This document shows positions 1-5,858 of a DNA stretch of 6,999 bases, one piece after another; positions within the stretch are counted from its first letter, which is position 1, and each line of letters opens with the position of its first letter. The position numbers and the translations under genes were made by a program. Under the pieces are notes generated by a model. It saw nothing but the letters and a program-made list of their open reading frames with translations, made no database searches and was not told the origin of the DNA. The stretch covers positions 1 to 6,999 of the forward strand of contig QMSC01000063.1 of the NCBI GenBank assembly GCA_003649515.1. The letters run 5' to 3'. This DNA comes from Thermoprotei archaeon. Its GTDB lineage: Archaea > Thermoproteota > Thermoprotei > Thermofilales > B20-G17.

Positions 1-24
1 ACATTAAGAGGAAAGGAGGGATAA
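1..24 (+). CDS. possible 3' end of an upstream gene
   Basis: The first frame reads seven sense codons (TLRGKEG) and stops at TAA 22-24. It could be the tail of a gene lying mostly outside the window. The piece is too short to identify and another frame is also open for some distance, so this is only a possibility. Confidence 0.15.
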   Translation, partial: TLRGKEG

Positions 25-30
25 ATAAAA
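21..30 (+). promoter_or_regulatory. possible TATA box of the AMMECR1-prs operon
   Basis: The AT-only run ATAAATAAAA follows a purine-rich GGAGGG, as a BRE would. A TATA box centred near 25 would place the transcription start near 50, leaving a leader of about 20 bases that keeps the Shine-Dalgarno sequence at 58-64. A second AT-rich stretch at 31-39 would start transcription too close to the gene. The assignment is by eye only. Confidence 0.3.
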
Positions 31-57
31 ATTTAATTACATAGAACTTAAGTAGAA

Positions 58-64
58 AGGGGAG
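58..64 (+). promoter_or_regulatory. Shine-Dalgarno sequence deciding the TTG start at 70
   Basis: AGGGGAG lies five bases before the TTG at 70. No ATG or GTG is available upstream in frame with comparable spacing, so this site supports the TTG start. Confidence 0.6.
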
Positions 65-69
65 ATTGC

Positions 70-744
70 TTGGCGTTCGAATTATTTAAGCCGTACACTC
101 TTGATGAGGGAAAGTTTCTGGTAAAGCTTGCGAGAAAAGCTGTTGAATCATATCTAAAGGAAGAAAGGAGAATAGAGCCCCCAGATAACACTCCTGGAAG
201 CCTTCTAAAGGATAATTACGGCGTTTTCACAACAATAGAAGTGTTCAACCCTCATGGACATAATGAGCTAAGGGGATGCATAGGATTCCCTCGAGGATAC
301 CGGAATGTAGTGACAGCAGTGATCAACAGCGCCATAGCTGCCGCAACCGAGGATCCCCGATTTCCACCAATGGGCTTAGAGGAACTTTCAAAAGTTGTGT
401 TCGAGATATCTATCCTATCACCTTTAGAACTAATTGAAGTGAGGGACCCAAGGGACTATGTTAGGCAAATAAAGGTGGGAATACACGGATTAGTCGTTGA
501 AAAGGGGCTGTTTACGGGCCTATTGTTACCACAAGTTCCCGTAGAATACCTGTGGGATGAAGGAGAATTCCTCTCACAAACCTGCATGAAAGCTTGGTTG
601 CCTCCTGATTGCTGGTTGGAGAAAGGAACCAAGGTCTATAGGTTCCAAGCGCAACTATTTAAGGAACTTGAACCCAACGGAAAGGTCATTGAGCGAGACT
701 TATTGAAGGAATACGAAGAACTGAGGAAGAAGAAGCTAACATAG
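70..744 (+). CDS. AMMECR1-domain protein
   Basis: The protein has 224 residues from a TTG start backed by AGGGGAG five bases upstream. It carries the family signature LRGCIG at residues 67-72, followed by a long helix (about 80-92), the EDPRFPP segment (94-100) and a VVFEISILSPLE strand region (109-120), all typical of AMMECR1 proteins such as Pyrococcus PH0010. A cysteine at 172 with nearby MKAWLPPD is also in the usual place; the last 20 or so residues form a charged, lysine-rich tail. The family is found in archaea, bacteria and eukaryotes and is linked by fusion and neighbourhood to Memo-like and radical SAM proteins, but no reaction is firmly established. Neither partner is in this window. 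The gene is followed after 19 bases by the PRPP synthetase gene, so the two are probably cotranscribed. Family assignment is strong; the cellular role is unknown. Confidence 0.93.
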   Translation: MAFELFKPYTLDEGKFLVKLARKAVESYLKEERRIEPPDNTPGSLLKDNYGVFTTIEVFNPHGHNELRGCIGFPRGYRNVVTAVINSAIAAATEDPRFPPMGLEELSKVVFEISILSPLELIEVRDPRDYVRQIKVGIHGLVVEKGLFTGLLLPQVPVEYLWDEGEFLSQTCMKAWLPPDCWLEKGTKVYRFQAQLFKELEPNGKVIERDLLKEYEELRKKKLT

Positions 745-763
745 AGTACGGAGTAGAAAGACC

Positions 764-1657
764 TTGAAGGTAACGGGTGGAGAAGGAGGCAAAATACTGG
801 CCCTTAAGATAGCTAAGTATTTAGACACAGAGTACATTGATACCCTTTCTAGGACGTTCCCCGATGGAGAGATCTATGTGAGAGTTATGGGTAGCGTTAA
901 AGGAGAAGACGTAATCTTAGTTCAGTCGATGGGTAAAAAGCCCAACAAGCTTTTAATAGAATACTTGCTTATAGCCGATACACTAAAGGATTTAGGGGCT
1001 CGTAACATAATTGCTGTCATACCATATTTACCCTATGCACGCCAGGATGCTAGATTTAATCCAGGAGAAGCTGTAAGCATTAAGACGGTATCCAAGCTCA
1101 TCGAAAAAGTGGGAGTAAGTGCGGTTATAACAGTCGACATGCACCTACATAGGTTTAAATCAATACAAGCTATCTTCAGCGTACCAGCTTACAACCTTTC
1201 TGCAATGAGTCTTCTAGCCGAGTACACAGCCTCAGAATTCGGGTTGAGTAAGCCCTTAGTCGCAGGCCCAGATGAAGAAGCCGAACAATGGGCGAAAATA
1301 GCTGCTAATGCTTTACAAAGTGATTACTTAGTTCTGGGAAAAACCAGGAGGGGGGACTACGAAGTTGAAATACGCGGTAAGAGCTTAGCAGTCGTGCAGG
1401 CGCGCGATGTACTAATTGTGGACGATATAATCAGCACCGGAGGTACCATGGCTAAGGCTGTTGAGGCCTTAAAGACTGCGGGAGCCAAGAGAATACTGGC
1501 TGCATGCACGCATCCACTATTGATTGAAGATGCACTCTACAAAGTGCTCTCTGCAGGCGCTGAAGCTGTTGTAGGAACAGATACGGTGCCAAGTCCCATA
1601 AGCTTTGTATCTGTAGCACCCCTTATAGCTAGCTTTTTAAAAGAAACAGTACTGTGA
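764..1657 (+). CDS. prs: ribose-phosphate pyrophosphokinase (PRPP synthetase)
   Basis: This enzyme transfers pyrophosphate from ATP to ribose 5-phosphate, making PRPP for purine, pyrimidine, histidine and tryptophan synthesis in the cytoplasm. The 297 residues match the short archaeal form. Visible motifs are FPDGE (32-36), the ATP-binding YARQD segment (91-95), a metal-binding DMHLH (125-129), a catalytic flexible-loop KTRRG (193-197) and the PRPP-binding loop VLIVDDIISTGGT (216-228). The start is TTG 764; the N-terminus MKVTGG aligns with the usual first strand, so little or nothing is missing. The ribosome site is weak (GGAGT about seven bases upstream), and the gene lies 19 bases after the AMMECR1 gene, so translation probably depends on readthrough from a shared transcript. 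The next gene converges on it, 37 bases beyond its stop. Confidence 0.96.
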   Translation: MKVTGGEGGKILALKIAKYLDTEYIDTLSRTFPDGEIYVRVMGSVKGEDVILVQSMGKKPNKLLIEYLLIADTLKDLGARNIIAVIPYLPYARQDARFNPGEAVSIKTVSKLIEKVGVSAVITVDMHLHRFKSIQAIFSVPAYNLSAMSLLAEYTASEFGLSKPLVAGPDEEAEQWAKIAANALQSDYLVLGKTRRGDYEVEIRGKSLAVVQARDVLIVDDIISTGGTMAKAVEALKTAGAKRILAACTHPLLIEDALYKVLSAGAEAVVGTDTVPSPISFVSVAPLIASFLKETVL

Positions 1658-1694
1658 ATTAGGAGATTTGAGCAGAGTATTACGTATTATGGAT

Positions 1695-1988
1695 TTAGAG
1701 AGCCCTAAGAATAATTTCCTTTGCTCTCTTCAAGTCCAGTTTCCCTTCTTCACTTAAAGGTATACGAGTTAATACGTGCTTCACAGATCCATCGTCATAT
1801 TGCACGAAAACTTGTGGTATGTTAAATCCCCCGATCTCATCCCTTTCGCCATACTTTATTAGAAAATCCCAGTCCTCCTCCCGCTCTTCAATCTCTATGC
1901 CCTTCTCCTCAGATATTTCCCTTAGAACCCTCCTAATCTTCCCTCGTAAGGGATCATATTCAGCCGTCACGAGAATTATTTTGCTCAA
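1695..1988 (-). CDS. small cysteine-free thioredoxin-like protein
   Basis: From TTG 1988 the protein has 97 residues. It begins with a strand (KIILVTAEYD, 3-12), then a basic helix (15-29), a strand IEIEE (31-35), and a strand beginning IPQVFVQYDDG (57-67) that resembles the cis-proline and beta-hairpin of thioredoxin and glutaredoxin; a C-terminal helix closes it (about 84-96). The spot where a CXXC would sit reads EYDPLR, and there is no cysteine at all, so disulfide chemistry is excluded if the fold is right. The fold is inferred from pattern, not from a search. The TTG has GGTGG five bases upstream (1995-1999); an alternative GTG at 1997 would give 100 residues and be almost leaderless from the TATA box at 2023-2030. 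It converges on prs and is monocistronic. Function unknown. Confidence 0.75.
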   Translation of the reverse strand: MSKIILVTAEYDPLRGKIRRVLREISEEKGIEIEEREEDWDFLIKYGERDEIGGFNIPQVFVQYDDGSVKHVLTRIPLSEEGKLDLKRAKEIILRAL

Positions 1989-1994
1989 GAAAAC

Positions 1995-1999
1995 CACCT
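1995..1999 (-). promoter_or_regulatory. Shine-Dalgarno GGTGG before TTG 1988
   Basis: GGTGG on the minus strand is followed by six bases (TTTTCT-like run, counted from the last G about five to six) and then TTG at 1988. The alternative GTG start at 1997 lies inside this motif. The same GGTG core precedes gdhA and the second nuclease-fold gene, which favours the TTG. Confidence 0.45.
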
Positions 2000-2022
2000 T
2001 CCCTTCTCTTAGAGAGCCAATC

Positions 2023-2030
2023 TATTTAAA
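2023..2030 (-). promoter_or_regulatory. TATA box of the thioredoxin-like gene
   Basis: The minus strand reads TTTAAATA, close to the ideal archaeal TATA box, preceded by a purine-rich AAAAAGG that could be the BRE. A start 25-27 bases downstream falls near 2000, only a few bases before GTG 1997 and about 12 before TTG 1988. The leader is therefore very short or absent. Confidence 0.65.
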
Positions 2031-2122
2031 CCTTTTTAGTGATGCTCGTTAAGCTACAAGAGGCTGAGTTATGGATTTTAGCTTAGAGGGTATTCCATAT
2101 AGAAGAGCTTGCAGATACCTGG

Positions 2123-2137
2123 CCGTTAACTTAACGG
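2123..2137. repeat. 15-bp palindrome, possible operator
   Basis: CCGTTAA-C-TTAACGG is a perfect inverted repeat with seven-base arms and a one-base centre. Skipping one mismatch, the next outer pair (2121 G with 2139 C) also matches. It ends about 12 bases before the presumed TATA box of the 2190 gene, where an archaeal activator or a dimeric regulator could bind. The divergent thioredoxin-like gene starts more than 100 bases away, so the nearer target is the 2190 gene. Confidence 0.5.
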
Positions 2138-2149
2138 GCATTAGTAATA

Positions 2150-2157
2150 ATATTAAA
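2150..2157 (+). promoter_or_regulatory. possible TATA box of the 129-residue gene
   Basis: ATATTAAA within an AT-rich run would put the transcription start near 2180, about 10 bases before ATG 2190. That fits the lack of any Shine-Dalgarno sequence ahead of this start. A second AT run, TATATTTA at 2170-2177, is too close to the ATG to serve this gene. Confidence 0.35.
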
Positions 2158-2189
2158 CAACATGTTGGCTATATTTAGCGATACTGAAT

Positions 2190-2579
2190 ATGGAGGAAGG
2201 CAGGGCTCTTAGGAGACCTTTACTAGCTAATGGATGCATCGTTAAAGACTATGAACCGCTGTATAAATACTGGGAAGTTGCTGAGAAAAGAGGTGTGGAG
2301 AAAGCAACCATTAGGAGCGAGGACGTAGAGTACGTTAAGAAAGTTGTTGAGGCAAGCGGCAGGGTAAGCCTGTTAGAGCTAAAGAGAACACTATCCTTCA
2401 TGATGCTTGACAGAGTTAACGGAGAAATAGCGAAAGAAGCATACACAATGCTGGGCCTTGAACTAAATGAGAGAGAAGCTAGGGAAAAATTAGCGGATAT
2501 TTTAGCTGGCTGGCTTCTTGAAGCTTGCTTGACGCTGAATGTGATTTCATTAAGGGGATGGAGATTACCTGAGGACTAG
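2190..2579 (+). CDS. hypothetical helical protein, 129 residues
   Basis: I do not recognise this protein. It starts at ATG 2190 with no Shine-Dalgarno sequence, consistent with a very short leader. The sequence is soluble and looks mostly alpha-helical: a basic N-terminus (RALRRP, 5-10), a cysteine at 16, a charged middle (about 30-53), a possible helix-turn-helix-sized stretch at 55-75 (ASGRVSLLELKRTLSF), a charged amphipathic helix (92-105) and a hydrophobic segment around WLLEACLTLNVISL (108-121), ending LRGWRLPED. No membrane segment or signal peptide is evident. Codon use and composition resemble the neighbours. The stop is one base from the stop of gdhA on the other strand, so the two transcripts must overlap at their 3' ends. 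The length of open frame and compatible promoter make a real gene likely; its role is unknown. Confidence 0.7.
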   Translation: MEEGRALRRPLLANGCIVKDYEPLYKYWEVAEKRGVEKATIRSEDVEYVKKVVEASGRVSLLELKRTLSFMMLDRVNGEIAKEAYTMLGLELNEREAREKLADILAGWLLEACLTLNVISLRGWRLPED

Positions 2580-2580
2580 T

Positions 2581-3861
2581 TTAGATCCAGCCTCTCAACT
2601 TCATTGCATTTACTACTCTTTCGACGGCTATAGCGTAGGCCGCGATTCTCATAGGCTTATCGCTATACTTCCTCTGCCACTCTTCGTACACTAGCTTAAA
2701 GTTGTCGGTCATCTTCTTGTCTAACTTCTTAAGAGCTTCCTCTTCCGTTATCCAGCAGCCCATTCGGTTGTGACACCACTCGATCCAGCTCATCGATACT
2801 CCGCCAGCATTTGCTAAAATATCTGGGATGGCTATAGCTCCCTTTCTCGCCAAGATTTCGTCCGCTTCGGGGGTTACGGGACCATTGGCACCCTCAGATA
2901 TGATCTTAGCCTTTACTTTGTCCGCATTCTTTTCCGTGATAACGTTCTCTATAGCTGCTGGCACTAGTATGTCGACACCTAGCTCTAATAGTTCCTCGTT
3001 TGTAATTCTCTTCGCATCCTTATAGTTGATCACGCTTCTCGTCTTATCCTTAACCTCCATAACCTTCTTCACGTCTAGCCCATTTGAATTGTATATGCCT
3101 CCCTTACTGTCGCTAACCGCAACAACCTTTGCACCCCACTCAGAGAGGTAGAGAGCTGCATACCTGCCTACGTTACCAAAGCCTTGAACCGCCACGGTTT
3201 TCCCTTCTAAGCCATTTAGAACTTTCTTAGCGGCCTCTCGTGCCACTAACGCCACGCCATAGCCCGTGCTTATTATACGAACCTTTAATCCTCCAATCTG
3301 GTACGGCTTAGCTGTCACAACGCCCCAAGCTGGATACCCTACCATTTTGCTATATTCGTCAAAGAACCAGGCCATAGTTTGGGGGTTTGTGTAAACGTCA
3401 GGAGCAGGGATGTCGATGTCCTCCCCAACGATCCTAGAAATAGCGGCGAAGTATTTTCTTGAGAGCTCCTCAAGCTCCCTTTGTGAGAGCTGCGAAGGAT
3501 CGACTTTAACGCCCCCTTTCCCGCCTCCGAAAGGAAGTTGAGAAAGTGAGTTCTTCCAAGTCATCCACATTGAGAGAGCAACAACTTCTCCTACGCTTAC
3601 GTTAGGGTGATACCTCACTCCACCCTTATAAGGTCCCAGCGCGCTATTGTGTTGACTCCTCCAGCCTATAAATACCACAGTTTTACCGCTTTCCAGCCGA
3701 ACAGGTATCTTAACCTGCAGAAGTCTTTCAGGATGCCTCAAAACTTCTACAACTTCATCAGGTAATCCCAATATCTCCGCCACATCTTTTAACTGCCTTA
3801 CAGCCATTTGGTATACTGGATCGGTCTCATACGGAGCTCCCGTAACCGTGGCCGAAACCAT
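2581..3861 (-). CDS. gdhA: glutamate dehydrogenase
   Basis: This cytoplasmic enzyme interconverts glutamate and 2-oxoglutarate plus ammonia with NAD(P), joining carbon and nitrogen metabolism; family members are hexamers. From ATG 3861 there are 426 residues, close to the roughly 420 of thermophile archaeal enzymes. Substrate-side residues are visible in GPYKGGVRYHP (Lys 79), WMTWK (Lys 103), the catalytic Lys 115 of LPFGGGKGG and Asp 155 of PAPDVYTNP. The Rossmann loop GFGNVG lies at 227-232, followed by VVAVSDSKGG (246-255); this does not settle NAD versus NADP. The C-terminal half carries VPAAIENVIT and EGANGPVTPEADEIL. The segment WCHNRMGCW holds two cysteines (363, 369) where I recall hydrophobic or aromatic residues in Pyrococcus GDH. 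ATG 3861 is preferred over GTG 3867 because GAGGTG overlaps the GTG and sits five bases before the ATG. It has its own promoter. Confidence 0.97.
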   Translation of the reverse strand: MVSATVTGAPYETDPVYQMAVRQLKDVAEILGLPDEVVEVLRHPERLLQVKIPVRLESGKTVVFIGWRSQHNSALGPYKGGVRYHPNVSVGEVVALSMWMTWKNSLSQLPFGGGKGGVKVDPSQLSQRELEELSRKYFAAISRIVGEDIDIPAPDVYTNPQTMAWFFDEYSKMVGYPAWGVVTAKPYQIGGLKVRIISTGYGVALVAREAAKKVLNGLEGKTVAVQGFGNVGRYAALYLSEWGAKVVAVSDSKGGIYNSNGLDVKKVMEVKDKTRSVINYKDAKRITNEELLELGVDILVPAAIENVITEKNADKVKAKIISEGANGPVTPEADEILARKGAIAIPDILANAGGVSMSWIEWCHNRMGCWITEEEALKKLDKKMTDNFKLVYEEWQRKYSDKPMRIAAYAIAVERVVNAMKLRGWI

Positions 3862-3866
3862 TCTCA

Positions 3867-3872
3867 CACCTC
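3867..3872 (-). promoter_or_regulatory. Shine-Dalgarno GAGGTG of gdhA
   Basis: GAGGTG is followed by five bases (TGAGA) and then ATG 3861. It includes the first base of the upstream in-frame GTG at 3867, so it supports ATG and argues against the two-codon-longer form. Confidence 0.7.
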
Positions 3873-3902
3873 TTCCCTGTCCGATACGCTATATGAGGCG
3901 TT

Positions 3903-3912
3903 CTATTAAAAA
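3903..3912 (-). promoter_or_regulatory. TATA box of gdhA
   Basis: The minus strand reads TTTTTAATAG. Centred near 3907, it predicts a transcription start near 3881 and a leader of about 20 bases that contains the GAGGTG ribosome site. Confidence 0.5.
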
Positions 3913-3941
3913 CCCTCTTGCATAGATGCTTAGCATTATCG

Positions 3942-3962
3942 AAACTACAGTAAACGTAGTTT
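3942..3962. repeat. perfect inverted repeat, 7-bp arms
   Basis: AAACTAC (3942-3948) and GTAGTTT (3956-3962) are exact reverse complements separated by seven bases. It lies upstream of the gdhA TATA box, where it could be a regulator site for gdhA, or it could form a small hairpin if transcribed. Confidence 0.4.
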
Positions 3963-3971
3963 ATTCTCTAG

Positions 3972-4008
3972 CTTTACCTTTCAAAGATTTGAGGGAAAAT
4001 AGGTAAAG
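3972..4008. repeat. inverted repeat with nested palindrome
   Basis: CTTTACCT (3972-3979) pairs with AGGTAAAG (4001-4008), eight bases each. Inside the 21-base interval is a second palindrome, TCAAA-GA-TTTGA (3981-3992). It begins nine bases after the neighbouring inverted repeat, so 3942-4008 as a whole is rich in dyad symmetry. Confidence 0.4.
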
Positions 4009-4187
4009 ACAGGGTTTACAGGCACTCGGATGCTTGAAGAACTTCTAGTGAAAGGCCCTAAACTCTCATACCTTAACTTGTGAGCATTAAAGCTCTAAGT
4101 TCTCAAGATTCCTCCAAACGCTATTCAAGTTCTCCTTTGATATGACTGGGAGACTTAATCTAGCACAATATGTTCTAACAATTTAAC

Positions 4188-4197
4188 TATTAAAAGA
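4188..4197 (+). promoter_or_regulatory. possible TATA box of the S component-pantoate kinase operon
   Basis: TATTAAAA in the run CTATTAAAAG would put transcription start near 4217, leaving a leader of roughly 18 bases before ATG 4235. That leader is pyrimidine-rich and has no Shine-Dalgarno sequence. Confidence 0.4.
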
Positions 4198-4234
4198 AAA
4201 GTAATTTAGCCTTGATCCCTGTTTTGACCCTCGT

Positions 4235-4957
4235 ATGAGGAAGAGTTGGGAAGTAGCTTCTATAGCTATATGTGCAGGGCTTTACGCAGTAGTAGGATAC
4301 ATGAGCTACCTCGGGCTATTCACACCCGTCATAGGAGTTGTACGCTTTTGGCCCTCAGTCTTTATTCCAGCAGTATTCGCTGTACTTCTTGGGCCTAGGG
4401 TTGGAGGCATAGGAGCGGCTATAGGAATATTCATAAGTGACATGATGATTCATGGAAATGCCCTACTTAGTTTAAGCGTTGGGGTTCCAGCAAATTTCGT
4501 AGGCTTCTATCTCGTTGGATGCATCGCGAGAAGGCTTAAAAGTGGAGGGTTAAAGTGGGTTTTAGCAACTTTAGGTGAGGAGGCAGTCGTACTGTTACTC
4601 GTTCTTCTAGCGACGTATACGGGAATTCTATCGATGTCAGTAGCGGTAGCGTACACTATAGGAATATGCGTCGCATTAGCCTTCACTTTGGCGTACGGTA
4701 CGGCTATAAGAGATCATTCAGGTCAACTTCTAGCATACAGTACGGGCCTATTAGCGGGTTCTATAATTATAGGCATAGGGGTATACGCGTTCAGCCAGCT
4801 CTTCATACTTCCAGGAGGCTATAGCAGACTACCGTTAGAAGCTGCCTTGCTCTGGACCTTATGGACATATGCTACGGAAATACCCTTTATGGTCGCTCTA
4901 TCACCTCCAGTAGTTGCAGTAGCTGGGAAGGTACTCCCAAAGGTGAACGAAGATTGA
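4235..4957 (+). CDS. ECF-type transporter S component-like membrane protein
   Basis: The 240-residue protein is very hydrophobic, with about six to eight membrane segments: roughly 7-28, 40-57, 58-71, 76-97, 107-130, 134-155, 164-191 and 203-230. The block RFWPSVFIPAVFAVLLGPRVGGIGA (37-61), followed by an Asp-containing end of helix (SDMM, 68-71), is typical of substrate-binding S components of energy-coupling-factor vitamin transporters. S components are usually nearer 170-200 residues, so this one is long. The ATPase (EcfA) and coupling (EcfT) subunits are not in the window. Its stop overlaps the start of pantoate kinase by four bases, so a CoA precursor such as pantoate or pantothenate is a reasonable guess at its substrate; that is inference from context. 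ATG 4235 is the only sensible start, although no ribosome site precedes it. Membrane protein: certain; S component: likely; substrate: unproven. Confidence 0.78.
   Translation: MRKSWEVASIAICAGLYAVVGYMSYLGLFTPVIGVVRFWPSVFIPAVFAVLLGPRVGGIGAAIGIFISDMMIHGNALLSLSVGVPANFVGFYLVGCIARRLKSGGLKWVLATLGEEAVVLLLVLLATYTGILSMSVAVAYTIGICVALAFTLAYGTAIRDHSGQLLAYSTGLLAGSIIIGIGVYAFSQLFILPGGYSRLPLEAALLWTLWTYATEIPFMVALSPPVVAVAGKVLPKVNED
4942..4945 (+). promoter_or_regulatory. Shine-Dalgarno GGTG before the TTG of pantoate kinase
   Basis: AAAGGTGA lies inside the end of the S component gene, with the GGTG core eight bases before TTG 4954. It lets ribosomes restart at the overlapping junction and supports the short form of the kinase over a start at 4861. 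Confidence 0.5.
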
Positions 4958-5847
4958 AAGCCAAAGCCTATTCACCAGGGGGTCTATCAGGGTTCTTCTC
5001 AACGCATATTGTGGAGGGAGATTTACTACACACAGGGGCCTGGGGAGGAGGCATAGCCCTTCGGAAAGGCGTTTACGTTGCGGTTGAGGTAGAGGAAGGA
5101 ACGAAGACCGAAATAATCACTACACTCAATGGCAAAAGAGCTGATTTATTCGTCTCACGAAGAGTTGCTGAAAGGCTTCTCTTACGGACTGATAAGCAGT
5201 ATAGGGTTATTATTAAGCAATCCATTGAGCTACCGATGGGTGGAGGATTAGGAACAAGTGGGGCAAGCGCTCTAGCAACTGCACTAGCCTTAGGAAAAGC
5301 TTTAGGACTTAAATTAACGTATGAGGAACTCGCTCGTGAGGCTCATATAGCGGAAGTTGAGTGTAAAACCGGGCTCGGAACGATTTCGGGTCTCGTTACA
5401 GGTGGAGTCGTATTGGTTATAAAGCCAGGGGCTCCGGGATTCGATAGAACAGTGCGAATACTTGCCGAACCTTCACTAAGAGTCGTCATAGGATTTTACG
5501 CTCCTATAGAAAAGAAAAAGGTTCTTGAAGGCAAAGACATAAGCCGGATAGATGAAATAGGGAGAGAGGCCTTAAGCAGGATCTTAGAGAAAACCGATAT
5601 CGTGCATTTCTTGGAAACCTGTAAGTGGTTCTCTCAGACTACAGGTCTTATGGGTAATAGGGTTAAAAGGGGAATAGAGGCCGCGGAGAAAGCGGGTGCA
5701 TTAGGAGCATCTCAAGCAATGATAGGAGAAACAGTCTTCGCCCTTGTGGAGAAGGACATGGTAGAAGACGTTAGTGCTGCTCTTCGAACAACAGGTGCGA
5801 AAATTACCATATCCGAGATAGAATGGTGTGCTGCTCGATTATTATAA
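4954..5847 (+). CDS. pantoate kinase (GHMP family)
   Basis: Pantoate kinase phosphorylates pantoate to 4-phosphopantoate, the archaeal step that precedes ligation to beta-alanine on the way to coenzyme A. From TTG 4954 the protein has 297 residues, a normal length. The N-terminus AYSPGGLSGFF (5-15) and the TGAWGGGIAL strand (27-36) are characteristic of this branch of GHMP kinases. The ATP-binding loop PMGGGLGTSGAS is at 94-105, KTGLGT at 138-143, KPGAPG at 157-162 and the C-terminal GHMP motif region AMIGETVFALVE at 255-266. The open frame extends back to ATG 4861, but those 31 residues lie wholly inside the S component gene and do not look like the family; TTG 4954 overlaps the preceding stop as TTGA and has GGTG upstream. 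The pair is almost certainly cotranscribed and translationally coupled. The phosphopantothenate synthetase partner is not in the window. Confidence 0.9.
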   Translation: MKAKAYSPGGLSGFFSTHIVEGDLLHTGAWGGGIALRKGVYVAVEVEEGTKTEIITTLNGKRADLFVSRRVAERLLLRTDKQYRVIIKQSIELPMGGGLGTSGASALATALALGKALGLKLTYEELAREAHIAEVECKTGLGTISGLVTGGVVLVIKPGAPGFDRTVRILAEPSLRVVIGFYAPIEKKKVLEGKDISRIDEIGREALSRILEKTDIVHFLETCKWFSQTTGLMGNRVKRGIEAAEKAGALGASQAMIGETVFALVEKDMVEDVSAALRTTGAKITISEIEWCAARLL

Positions 5848-5858
5848 TCTATATTGTA

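Larger units (their letters stand above)
3913..4187. other. gene-poor gap with inverted repeats and possible coding remnants
   Basis: No convincing gene lies between the gdhA promoter and the promoter of the S component. The stretch holds two inverted repeats (3942-3962 and 3972-4008), listed separately, and an eight-base direct repeat AAGTTCTC at 4097-4104 and 4127-4134. Three short open stretches look faintly protein-like: plus strand 3926-4006 (26 codons), plus strand 4003-4083 in the next frame (26 codons), and minus strand 4182-4087 (31 codons). None has a clear ribosome site. They may be debris of decayed genes or chance. Confidence 0.4.

Noticed and set aside
1819..2052. 77-codon plus-strand open frame opposite the thioredoxin-like gene
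   Set aside because: It is antisense to a better-supported gene, serine- and proline-rich in the manner of a shadow frame, and runs through that gene's promoter.
2039..2090. Possible box C/D guide RNA (GTGATGC then CTGA 18 bases later)
   Set aside because: Box C is imperfect, and no acceptable C' and final D box follow at the expected spacing.
2249..2446. 65-codon minus-strand open frame inside the 129-residue gene
   Set aside because: Ser/Thr/Leu-rich antisense shadow with no ribosome site.
2828..3025. 65-codon plus-strand open frame inside gdhA
   Set aside because: Antisense shadow of a highly conserved enzyme.
4861..4953. N-terminal extension of pantoate kinase from ATG 4861
   Set aside because: These 31 codons lie inside the S component gene, read as low-complexity Ser/Cys-rich sequence, and do not resemble the family; TTG 4954 restores the normal N-terminus.
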